A stretch of DNA of 34,510 nt from a virus. Of the stretch, positions 28,000 through 34,510 are shown in pieces (the stretch's first letter is position 1; each line of letters opens with the position of its first letter). The translations under genes and the position numbers were made by a program. The DNA is taken from IMG/VR virus record IMGVR_UViG_3300036770_000740, positions 1-34,510 of that record. One strand, 5' to 3'. The notes beneath the pieces are model-generated. The model was not told the DNA's origin. It ran no database searches and was given only the letters and a program-made list of their open reading frames with translations.

Positions 28000-28340
28000 C
28001 GCGTGACCTCTGCGTCCACCGTGAAGTCGCCTTGCAGCAAGCGGTAGACGGTCGCGCCGTCGATTAGCTCTAGGTCATAGACATAGCAGCCCGCAGCAAC
28101 GGCTGCCGTCGCGGTCGCTGAGGCGGTAATCGTAATCGTTCCCGCTGTGCCACCTAGTGTTATATCGCCGCCGCTGGAGGTGAGGCTAAGAAGCGTCGAT
28201 GCTGACGATGCCGTAGCGCGCACTTGCATCCGTGCGGTGTAATTCGTGAGATTGACCGGCACGCCTTCGCTATCCAGCCAAGTGATTTCGCGGGTAAAGG
28301 TTGCGCCTTGCTCACAGATAAAGTTATGCGTTCCCGCCAT
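27996..28340 (-). CDS. Beta-sandwich structural protein
   Basis: A 114-aa protein: FICEQGATFTREITWLDSEG, VNLTNYTARMQVRATASSAS, then GTAGTITITASATATAAVAA and CYVYDLELIDGATVYRLLQG. The strand pattern is Ig-like and matches small phage proteins found after portal genes or at the base of fibres. It overlaps the portal gene by 17 bp and the 671-aa fibre gene by 4 bp, so it may be the adaptor for that fibre. The first half resembles the N-terminal part of the gene at 29751-30335. Confidence 0.6.
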   Translation of the reverse strand: MAGTHNFICEQGATFTREITWLDSEGVPVNLTNYTARMQVRATASSASTLLSLTSSGGDITLGGTAGTITITASATATAAVAAGCYVYDLELIDGATVYRLLQGDFTVDAEVTR

Positions 28341-29751
28341 TTGGCGAACCCTCCAGCGTCACGTTAAACGACGCAATCATTTCGTCTTCGGCTTGTCGTT
28401 CGCGCAAGACGTCTTCGATATCTAGGCCACGCTCCGCAAGGGCTTGCGTTCGGGTCATCAAGCCGTTGTTAATCGCGGTGATTTGTGCTTCGGCTTCGTT
28501 GCGCGGGTCGACCCACTGCCAGCCACGCGGAACCCACATCGTTTGCGAAAACTTAAAGAATTTGTTGGCGGGTAAATTGACGATGCCCGAATCTAAGGTC
28601 TGCCGTAGCCATCGCAGATAAACGGGCTGGCAGAAATGCTCAATCATCCAATGTTGGACGGTGCGCCATTGGTCGCGTTCCTCAAGTAGTCCCTGACGGA
28701 TACTGGAGTAGCTGACAGCCTCTAAGTCATTAGCAAGCGATGTGTAAGACACGCCAAGGCCAGAGGCGATACCTCTCAACATGGCCTTTTCAAAGTCACG
28801 GAATGCGGTCGAAGGATGCTGCGGGTCGTAGCTCTTAAAATCTACGCCTGCGGGGAGTTGGTTGAACGTGCCAGGTTGAACGTCCATGTTCAAAGTCCCG
28901 TCCCCGTTGGCTCCGTCAGCTTGATACTCGTCGCCGGATTCGGAAACAAAGAAACCCATCTTCGATGCGCTGATGCGCGCTGCGACGAGTTCCGCTTCTT
29001 CGTAGCCGCCTAACATTTTTAGCCGTGTCATCGATGTCGATGTCCAAGGCGTTCCGCGTGTCTGACCGATACGGTCAGGACGGAAAGCGTGAATCATTCG
29101 GTCAGCGGTAATTCGTTCGTCGCGGATGTAGTTTTGCGCGCCCATTTGGTAATCGTCAGGATGTTTGACCTTGACGTAGTAGGCGATGGGCTTACCGGCG
29201 GCATCGACTTCGATACCCATGCGGATTTGATTACCGTTCTTCAGGACCTCATTCTTTTCTTGGTCGATAAGGTCGGGGTCAAGGAACTGAAGCCGGAATC
29301 GGTAAGGATTGCCACGGTCTTCGACGAATAACACGAAGCACTCGCCGTCCCGAACGACGCTTTCAATAAACATACGCTGACAGTCGACCCACGACAATCG
29401 ACCATCGACGGTGCAGACGCCGGGCTGCCCCCAGGCCATAAATGCGGTCTCTAAGGTCTGGTTTGCCACTTGGTCTAGCGTGCCGTTATTTTCCCGCGCC
29501 CGAACTTGAAGCGTGATGCCACGCGGCCCAACAACGTTCGTACGCACAAGGTCAAGATACCGCCGCGCATAATCGTTGTTCTGGCAAAGGTCACGCGACC
29601 GTGCGCGCATCGCCCGCAAGCTGTAGCGGATGTCGCTATCGGCTGACTTTGTGAGCGTCAACCAATCGGAGAAAAGCCGACCGACATTTGCGGCCTCAAA
29701 GGCGCGTCGTTGCGGCTTGACCTGTTTCCGGAACATATCAAGGAGGCCCAT
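28324..29751 (-). CDS. Portal protein, lambda gpB family
   Basis: A 475-aa protein. The segment MRARSRDLCQNNDYARRYLD and LVRTNVVGPRGI (about 48-80) is the family's hallmark; TADRMIHAFRPDRIGQTRGT and the ISASKMGFF block (about 255) agree, and the wing/crown region ends with WVPRGWQWVDPRNEAEAQIT (about 412-431). Twelve copies form the vertex channel through which DNA is packaged. It follows the gpW-like gene directly (shared base 29751). Length is slightly short of lambda gpB (533), with no C-terminal extra. Confidence 0.9.
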   Translation of the reverse strand: MGLLDMFRKQVKPQRRAFEAANVGRLFSDWLTLTKSADSDIRYSLRAMRARSRDLCQNNDYARRYLDLVRTNVVGPRGITLQVRARENNGTLDQVANQTLETAFMAWGQPGVCTVDGRLSWVDCQRMFIESVVRDGECFVLFVEDRGNPYRFRLQFLDPDLIDQEKNEVLKNGNQIRMGIEVDAAGKPIAYYVKVKHPDDYQMGAQNYIRDERITADRMIHAFRPDRIGQTRGTPWTSTSMTRLKMLGGYEEAELVAARISASKMGFFVSESGDEYQADGANGDGTLNMDVQPGTFNQLPAGVDFKSYDPQHPSTAFRDFEKAMLRGIASGLGVSYTSLANDLEAVSYSSIRQGLLEERDQWRTVQHWMIEHFCQPVYLRWLRQTLDSGIVNLPANKFFKFSQTMWVPRGWQWVDPRNEAEAQITAINNGLMTRTQALAERGLDIEDVLRERQAEDEMIASFNVTLEGSPNGGNA

Positions 29752-30335
29752 TACGTGAACCTCACGCGAATGGTGGAGGCGGTCAACATACCACGGGCAA
29801 GTTGTTCGGCTTGTCTCTCACGGGCCACCTCGCCTTTTAATCGTTCACGTTCGATATACAAGTCCTCACGGCTCCATCGTGACAACGACCGCCCTGCGAT
29901 GCTGTAGCTGGCGGCAGCGACGTTGCTGGGGTCGCGCAAATAGGTTTCGACGTTATCCAAACAAATCTGCGCGAAGGAACGGGGGTCATCCGATGAGGTC
30001 GCTTTGTTGGGCTTAACCTCAATGATACCGCTGTTGATTTTAATACGCGCAGAATCAGATGTCCTAGTAATGTAGGCGTCCCAATGATAACGCCCTGCGT
30101 TATAGGTTGCTGTCGTAGTCGAACTGACCTCAACCACATAAGCATTCGCGCCAGCGGAGGCTGTAATCGCGATACGTTCGCCGGTGATTTCTCGGCGTAG
30201 CACATAGCTGAGAGTGTAGGCCGAGGACGGATAGTCATTGATAAGGTCGGTACGTTGCCACGCCCATCGGTCACCGGCCTCTAGGGAGTCCGGTTCCCTT
30301 GTCGGATAGTTTGTCGTGTCAAAGAGATTCGCCAT
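29751..30335 (-). CDS. gpW-like head-tail joining protein with N-terminal beta domain
   Basis: A 194-aa protein. Residues 1-115 form a beta domain (EAGDRWAWQRTDLINDYPSS, AYTLSYVLRREITGERIAIT, NAGRYHWDAYITRTSDSARI). Residues 120-194 are helical with SYSIAGRSLSRWSREDLYIE (about 144-163) and RERLKGEVARERQAEQLARG, resembling the gpW fold, a 68-aa domain that closes the portal after packaging. The position between terminase and portal is that of lambda W. Fusion to a beta domain is the odd point. Confidence 0.6.
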   Translation of the reverse strand: MANLFDTTNYPTREPDSLEAGDRWAWQRTDLINDYPSSAYTLSYVLRREITGERIAITASAGANAYVVEVSSTTTATYNAGRYHWDAYITRTSDSARIKINSGIIEVKPNKATSSDDPRSFAQICLDNVETYLRDPSNVAAASYSIAGRSLSRWSREDLYIERERLKGEVARERQAEQLARGMLTASTIRVRFT

Positions 30336-30337
30336 AG

Positions 30338-32242
30338 TTATCTCCAGCCATTCACCCAGCCGCCCGGACGCGGCCTCATTGCCCGTCGCATCGGCTGTGT
30401 CACTTTCGGTTCTTCTTCCTGCACTTCGACAGGCTCAACAGTTCTGTTTGGCAGAATCATCGGGCCGTTTCGACCAATGAATGCTGCGTAGGCGTAGACC
30501 ATACAGTCTAAGGCTTCCGTGCGTGAGCCGGTTGACCGTGGCTTGTATGACCTGACCCTGCGGCCCTGCACCATGCGATGCACCAAAGTCTCGGCTGTTA
30601 GTTGGTCGAAATAGACCTCATCGACGCTGACGGGGAAGTGTAAGTATCCCGCACCCGGTTGATGAATTCTTTTCAGCCGTCCATATAAGACGTCTTTAGC
30701 AGTATCGACGCCGACGATGTGAACCTGTGCGCTAGTGCGTCCTGCTCGTCCTGCGCGTTTAGGCCATATCAACCGACCGAAGCCGCCCGCGCCTTTAATC
30801 GCCCAGATGCGCCGTGCTTTTCGTTTGGCGCAATACTGATAAACCTGCTGTGTGAAGTGACCGCCCGAATCGACCGCGACCGCTTCCAGTATCAACTTTC
30901 GCCCGTCTTCGGTTTGCCGAGGTCGTGCGATGTAGCCGTCTAAATCTAGCCACAATGATTCAGAGCCGGGGTCGCCGTGTAGGACTGCATGGTCAATGCA
31001 CCACGCTTCTTCATCCCGTCCCCAGCCCCAAACGGTAACTTCTAATCGGTCATCCTGTACGTCAACACCGGCGGTCAACATCAAGACCGCTTGCGGTATA
31101 GAGTTTACGGTGTAGGGTTCACGCCTTTGCGCGAGGCCGACCGCTTCGACTTCTTCGCCCCGCTCCTCAAAAGTTTCACCGAGCGAGGTGTTAATCCACG
31201 TTTGGAGGGTTTCGGGAAATCTTTTGGCCCGAACAAACGCGACAGCCATTTCCGACCAAGTCGACCAAGGGCTATACAGTTCCGATATATGGAATGAAGC
31301 AATGCCATTAAACTCTCTGCTACCACGCCACTCTCCCTGTCGGAGCATCTCCGGTTTATCGGCTTCGGTTAAGACCGCAGCACAGTGAACGCATACATAT
31401 TCGGCGAGTTCTGGTTGACCTTCGGGCCACTTGACCTGTGACCAGATAAGCCTTTGGAACTCTCCGCAGTGAGGGCAAGGAACGTAATAGAATCTTTGGT
31501 CGCCTGACTCAAACCCCGCTTCGATTCGACTACTCCCTTTAATCGTAGGCGTAGACCCTGCTAAAACCTTTCGGTTCCAGAATGTTGCGGTACGTTTCTT
31601 GCCCAAGGAAATCGGGTCACCCTCCGTTCCTGCGCTAGATGGATAGCGGTCTACCTCATCGAACAGCACGATTCGGATAGGACGGCTGGCTAATCCTGAC
31701 GGGCTATTTGCACCCGCCACCGTTAGGTGACCGCCCGTGAACTTTTTGTGCAGCAGCGTATTGCCGCTGTCGCGTGATTTCGGGTCGGCGATACGTTCGG
31801 TGAGTACCGGCGTATCCCTGACCATCGGAGCAAGTCGGTCTTTGCTCCAGGATTCTGCCATCTCCAGCGTCGGCTGCACTAACAGCATCGGCGCGGGGTC
31901 TTGATGAACGTGGAACCCGATGACGTTGTTAAGAATCTCCGTCCAGCCGACTTGCGCCGACTTCATCACCCAGACTTCGCGAATCGCCTCATCGGTAACG
32001 GCGTCCATAATGCCGCGCTGGTAGGGTGCGCGGGACGTTCGCCAATAGCCCGGTTCTGCGGACGATTCGCTTGAGAGTCTACGATAAGCGTCAGACCACT
32101 CCGATATCGTCAGTTTCGGCGGCGGGTTCCAAATCTTCTTCGCCGTCTTCAACGCCTCCCAAATATTCGTCGTGACTCTCGGCGAGTTCGGTGAGGACGA
32201 TATCGATTTCTTCGCGGATTCGACCTGCGATGACATTTGCAT
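30338..32242 (-). CDS. Terminase large subunit, GpA family
   Basis: A 634-aa packaging motor. The ATPase half shows the family start (WSDAYRRLSSESSAEPGYWR, about 49-68), the Walker A-like MKSAQVGWTE (93-102) and Walker B IVLFDEVDRYP (191-201). A zinc-binding pair CPHCGEF and CVHCAAV lies near 255-285. The nuclease half has AGVDVQDDRLEVTVWGWGRD (Asp ligand) and a late SRTEALDCMVYAYAAFIG. It cuts concatemers and drives DNA into proheads. The ATG at 32242 overlaps the small subunit by 152 bp and has no Shine-Dalgarno; a TTG at 32152 beside a GGGAGG is an alternative, so the start is unsure. Confidence 0.9.
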   Translation of the reverse strand: MQMSSQVESAKKSISSSPNSPRVTTNIWEALKTAKKIWNPPPKLTISEWSDAYRRLSSESSAEPGYWRTSRAPYQRGIMDAVTDEAIREVWVMKSAQVGWTEILNNVIGFHVHQDPAPMLLVQPTLEMAESWSKDRLAPMVRDTPVLTERIADPKSRDSGNTLLHKKFTGGHLTVAGANSPSGLASRPIRIVLFDEVDRYPSSAGTEGDPISLGKKRTATFWNRKVLAGSTPTIKGSSRIEAGFESGDQRFYYVPCPHCGEFQRLIWSQVKWPEGQPELAEYVCVHCAAVLTEADKPEMLRQGEWRGSREFNGIASFHISELYSPWSTWSEMAVAFVRAKRFPETLQTWINTSLGETFEERGEEVEAVGLAQRREPYTVNSIPQAVLMLTAGVDVQDDRLEVTVWGWGRDEEAWCIDHAVLHGDPGSESLWLDLDGYIARPRQTEDGRKLILEAVAVDSGGHFTQQVYQYCAKRKARRIWAIKGAGGFGRLIWPKRAGRAGRTSAQVHIVGVDTAKDVLYGRLKRIHQPGAGYLHFPVSVDEVYFDQLTAETLVHRMVQGRRVRSYKPRSTGSRTEALDCMVYAYAAFIGRNGPMILPNRTVEPVEVQEEEPKVTQPMRRAMRPRPGGWVNGWR

Positions 32243-32627
32243 TAGGTTGATTTACTAACTGCGGAGCGACCTTGCTAGGGAGGCTTAACAGTTTAGCCTT
32301 GGCTCCTGAAATATGCTCTGACCAAACGCTGATGACATCGGACACATAGACCAACTCTCCGCGCTTGATGGAGTTTTCAATTGCTAACTTATCGCCCTGC
32401 TCTTTTGCCAATCGTGTTCGTTCGGCGATAAGGTCGGGCGTATCGGCGTTGACATTAGGGCCGCGCTTTTCTAAAGCGTTTTGCAAATAGCGGATATACC
32501 ACGCCATGCAGGGGCCGAGTTCGTACTGCCCTCGCCCAACAGTTGGCAAGCCTTCCTGTTTTAATTGATGAACTCTCCGAGTTGTCAGATTCAGAGCGTT
32601 CGCGATTGCTGCGATGTTGACCGGCAT
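32091..32627 (-). CDS. Terminase small subunit, Nu1-like
   Basis: A 178-aa protein. Residues 4-35 form the winged HTH (IAAIANALNLTTRRVHQLKQ then EGLPTVGRGQYEL) typical of Nu1-type small subunits, followed by a helical middle (LIAERTRLAKEQGDKLAIEN) that makes dimers and a C-terminal part to bind the large subunit. It recognises the packaging site. The stop overlaps the large-subunit frame. It starts immediately after the glycosyltransferase gene. Confidence 0.85.
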   Translation of the reverse strand: MPVNIAAIANALNLTTRRVHQLKQEGLPTVGRGQYELGPCMAWYIRYLQNALEKRGPNVNADTPDLIAERTRLAKEQGDKLAIENSIKRGELVYVSDVISVWSEHISGAKAKLLSLPSKVAPQLVNQPNANVIAGRIREEIDIVLTELAESHDEYLGGVEDGEEDLEPAAETDDIGVV

Positions 32628-33490
32628 TAATTAACGCGACGATATTTTTCGTCGATGATTTGGGGGGCTGTGTTGTTCCAGTTCAATTTGTGATGAAGCC
32701 TTCGATGCGTTGTTATCATTTCTGCGACCTTGACGCAAGAGGGGCAATACATCACAGAGTAGAAGCTTTTAACGTAAGTTCCGTAATCCAGATAAAGGTC
32801 GGTCATTCCAGATGCGTTACTTTGGGTTACCTTTTGATTGACCGATAAAATTGGAATTGTAAAAAACAACTTGCCTTGAAATGTCTTAAAAGCGTATGTA
32901 TTGACGTCTTCGTTGATTCGACCAATAAACTTAAATGGACGTTCGGTGCTGCAGATAAATGTGTTCATCACCTTTCGTGTCGGTTTTATCTTTTGAGCTA
33001 TTGCCGCTGCACCGCCTCCGATAAAGTCTCCATCTTGTGCCATTGCGATAGCAAGTGCTGGTATCGAATCAAAATAATCAACCAACAAGTCAAGAATCGT
33101 ATCTAGGTCTTTAATTCGCCATCGACCATATTGATGTTTTTCATTGAACTTGTAACAAAATTCTTTGTAGTCGTCGTCAAGTTGAAAGAAGTATTTGATG
33201 CCTAGGTTCTTTGCTATGTCGAAACAAGCATTCCTAGCATATACGACGCCTCGCCGTTCTTTGAAGTTGTCTCCTTCATCGAAGGTTTGCGCCACTTCTT
33301 TTTTTAAAAACACAATAACTTGGTCAGGATATCGACGCCTGTATTCATCCAGTGTCGAATCCTCATCATCACAAATCAAATATATCTTGCCTGTATATCC
33401 ACACTTCCTAAGTGTGTTGACGGTGTCAACACGGTCGGGACGTCCGTGCGTGAGGATAAAGGCCGCAAAGTCGTTATTCCTCATCGTCAT
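32627..33490 (-). CDS. TET-associated-type glycosyltransferase (GT-A-like)
   Basis: A 287-aa protein. FILTHGRPDRVDTVNTLRKC (11-30), IYLICDDEDSTLDEYRRRYP (36-55), FDEGDN (70-75), VYARNACFDIAKNLG (83-97) and FFQLDDDYKEF (101-111, the DxD-like metal/nucleotide-sugar site) match the pattern of phage glycosyltransferases described as linked to TET/JBP dioxygenases in DNA hypermodification loci. These are predicted to put sugars on modified bases. No TET/JBP gene is seen in this genome. Its DNA looks more AT-rich than its neighbours. It overlaps the ParB-like gene by 17 bp. The substrate is unknown. Confidence 0.7.
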   Translation of the reverse strand: MTMRNNDFAAFILTHGRPDRVDTVNTLRKCGYTGKIYLICDDEDSTLDEYRRRYPDQVIVFLKKEVAQTFDEGDNFKERRGVVYARNACFDIAKNLGIKYFFQLDDDYKEFCYKFNEKHQYGRWRIKDLDTILDLLVDYFDSIPALAIAMAQDGDFIGGGAAAIAQKIKPTRKVMNTFICSTERPFKFIGRINEDVNTYAFKTFQGKLFFTIPILSVNQKVTQSNASGMTDLYLDYGTYVKSFYSVMYCPSCVKVAEMITTHRRLHHKLNWNNTAPQIIDEKYRRVN

Positions 33491-34253
33491 CGGCTGTATC
33501 CTTTTTATACTGCTCCATGATGTTTTTGGTCAGCAGTATGTAGCCGTTTTCGATGGCCTTATCGAAGTCAATGATGACAAGCGCAGAGTCTTCCATCAAT
33601 GACTGCATTTCAGAACTTGCGTGAGCGTAGTAGTCTGCGACTTTTCGGAAGTCGAAGACGGTGTGACGTTCTGCGGCAAAGAGTAAGAACTTCTTTTCGT
33701 CATCCGATAGCCCGGATGACTTGATGTCTTTGATGAGTTTGTTCGTTTTCTCTCTGTCACACAAAGAGTCAAGGATTGGTTTGTCGCCTGTCGGTTCGTA
33801 CTTCGGGGCTTCTATCTTCCGCGTGTAAGGTTCCTCACGTTGAAGGTTGATGTCCTTCAGGGAAAGGGCCTTAATTTCAGAATCACTGAACCCAACAGAG
33901 TCAGTCTCAATTCCTAACTCGCCGAGTTCCTTCAACTCAAGGGACAACAGCTTCTCATCCCATCCTGCGTTCAGGGCAATCTTGTTATCCGCGATGACGT
34001 AGGCTCGTTTTTGCGCTTCCGTCAGCCCGACTAGCCGAATGCACGGAACTTCCGTCAGGTTTAATTTTCGCGCAGCCAGAAGTCGCCCATGACCCGCGAT
34101 GATGCCGTTGTGTTCGTCGATTAAGATTGGATTCGTAAACCCAAACTCCCGAATGCTGCCCGCTATCTGGGCGACTTGTGAATCGGGGTGCGTTCGACTG
34201 TTACGTGCGAACGGAATTAAATCGGTGACGGCTAGCGTTTCGACTTGTAACAT
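33474..34253 (-). CDS. ParB/sulfiredoxin-fold protein
   Basis: A 259-aa protein when started at MLQVETLAVTDLIPFARNSR (ATG at 34253); a TTG at 34298 would add 15 residues. The ParB-N domain (about 5-100) shows SQVAQIAGSIREFGFTNPIL, then IIAGHGRLLAARKL (the GHGR motif that binds nucleotide) and VPCIRL. The C-terminal 140 residues are not a ParB DNA-binding domain: helical, with HTVFDFRKVADYYAHASSEM. No ParA is present, so partition is unlikely. Such domains in phages are often CTP- or ATP-using or nuclease-like and occur beside modification enzymes and methylases. It is the first gene after the circle junction gap. Confidence 0.75.
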   Translation of the reverse strand: MLQVETLAVTDLIPFARNSRTHPDSQVAQIAGSIREFGFTNPILIDEHNGIIAGHGRLLAARKLNLTEVPCIRLVGLTEAQKRAYVIADNKIALNAGWDEKLLSLELKELGELGIETDSVGFSDSEIKALSLKDINLQREEPYTRKIEAPKYEPTGDKPILDSLCDREKTNKLIKDIKSSGLSDDEKKFLLFAAERHTVFDFRKVADYYAHASSEMQSLMEDSALVIIDFDKAIENGYILLTKNIMEQYKKDTADDDEE

Positions 34254-34390
34254 GGCCAACTTATGGTCGCTACCTGTGAAGTGAAATCCGCTCAACAATT
34301 CCTGTGCCTAGGAAAATATCGGGGTCCGAATTACCCGTACCTGCCTATTGGTCAGGAGGACCCGCGTTGCTTCCACGCAACATCCCCCCC
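34254..34390. other. 137-bp gap across the circle junction; possible cos/packaging region
   Basis: The largest gap in the late operon. It holds the C8/C9 tract, a GTTGC/GCAAC inverted repeat (near 34368-34383), the run GGTCAGGAGGACC (near 34353) and no ORF of note. In lambda-type phages cos lies ahead of the small terminase gene; here two genes intervene. No cleavage site can be shown. Confidence 0.3.
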
Positions 34391-34510
34391 CTACCGCTTC
34401 GTCCTATCCGCGACCCTAAACCCTTCCTCAAACTTGGCGCGTAGGTTCTGGACGATGCTGCGGTCAATGGTTTCGTAGAACCGGAATCGCTTGCTGTACT
34501 TCGGTGCGGT
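34266..34510. repeat. Terminal direct repeat, right copy
   Basis: Same as 1-246, with eight C in place of nine in the homopolymer just outside the stop codon of the repeated gene, so no reading frame is affected. It should be removed to give the circular unit. Confidence 0.95.
34391..34510 (-). CDS. C-terminal part of the 253-aa protein (repeat of 127-246)
   Basis: The last 39 codons and TAG of the gene at 127-888, cut by the window end. It is not a second gene; it is the same gene seen through the contig overlap. Confidence 0.9.
   Translation of the reverse strand, partial: TAPKYSKRFRFYETIDRSIVQNLRAKFEEGFRVADRTKR

Noticed and set aside
33474-34253. Plasmid partition (ParB) as evidence for a plasmid-prophage
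   Set aside because: Only the N-terminal ParB fold is present, there is no ParA and no centromere-like repeat array; this domain is common in phage genomes outside partition.

Overview
The window is the complete genome of a tailed double-stranded DNA phage with a lambda-like siphovirus plan. Bases 1-246 recur at 34266-34510, so it is a circular (or circularly permuted) molecule of about 34.27 kb with the assembly overlap left on. No ribosomal, tRNA or housekeeping genes are visible. The host cannot be named from the sequence; a Gram-negative proteobacterium is the likeliest guess, because the module types (GpA-type terminase, gpJ-like tail tip, G/GT frameshift, Sak/YqaJ recombination, NinB- and YbcO-like genes) are typical of phages of such hosts.

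Regulation and layout: a control region at about 2.8-3.55 kb holds a small HTH repressor/Cro-like gene, an array of GTTTAC/GTAAAC half-sites, a second palindromic operator cluster and a gene-free, hairpin-rich stretch ending in a strong intrinsic terminator. I read that stretch as a probable antisense RNA. Rightward (+) genes at 3566-8008 form the early recombination module: unknown small proteins, Sak-type annealing protein, YqaJ exonuclease, an SSB-like protein, a putative nuclease, NinB-like, YbcO-like nuclease, then a chain of tiny overlapping ORFs. The leftward (-) transcript starts near 2.8 kb with early genes (59-aa protein, replication-like protein, PD-(D/E)xK nuclease) and reaches a Q-like antiterminator at 970-1311. 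It then crosses the circle junction and runs from 34.25 kb down to 8 kb as one late operon.

Late operon in order of transcription: ParB-like protein; TET-associated-type glycosyltransferase; small and large terminase; gpW-like joining protein with a beta domain; portal; beta-sandwich protein; two fibre-like proteins placed between portal and capsid; a holin-like protein; an in-frame prohead protease-major capsid fusion with an internal start; a DUF115-like protein; a small protein; a SAM methyltransferase; head-tail joining and tail terminator proteins; tail tube; the G/GT chaperones; tape measure; two distal tail proteins; NlpC/P60-like protein; gpJ-like tip protein; the lysis cassette (two small TM proteins, holin, M15 endolysin); zincin, HTH-phosphoesterase, DUF3310 and a Cys-rich protein.

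Points of most interest: (1) the structured RNA candidate, whose hairpin loop carries an 8-nt complement of the ribosome binding site of the first leftward early gene; (2) the single reading frame for protease and capsid with a near-perfect internal Shine-Dalgarno; (3) the ParB/glycosyltransferase pair beside the terminase, suggesting DNA hypermodification; (4) a repressor/operator region with no recognisable integrase. All family calls are made by reading motifs; no database search was run.
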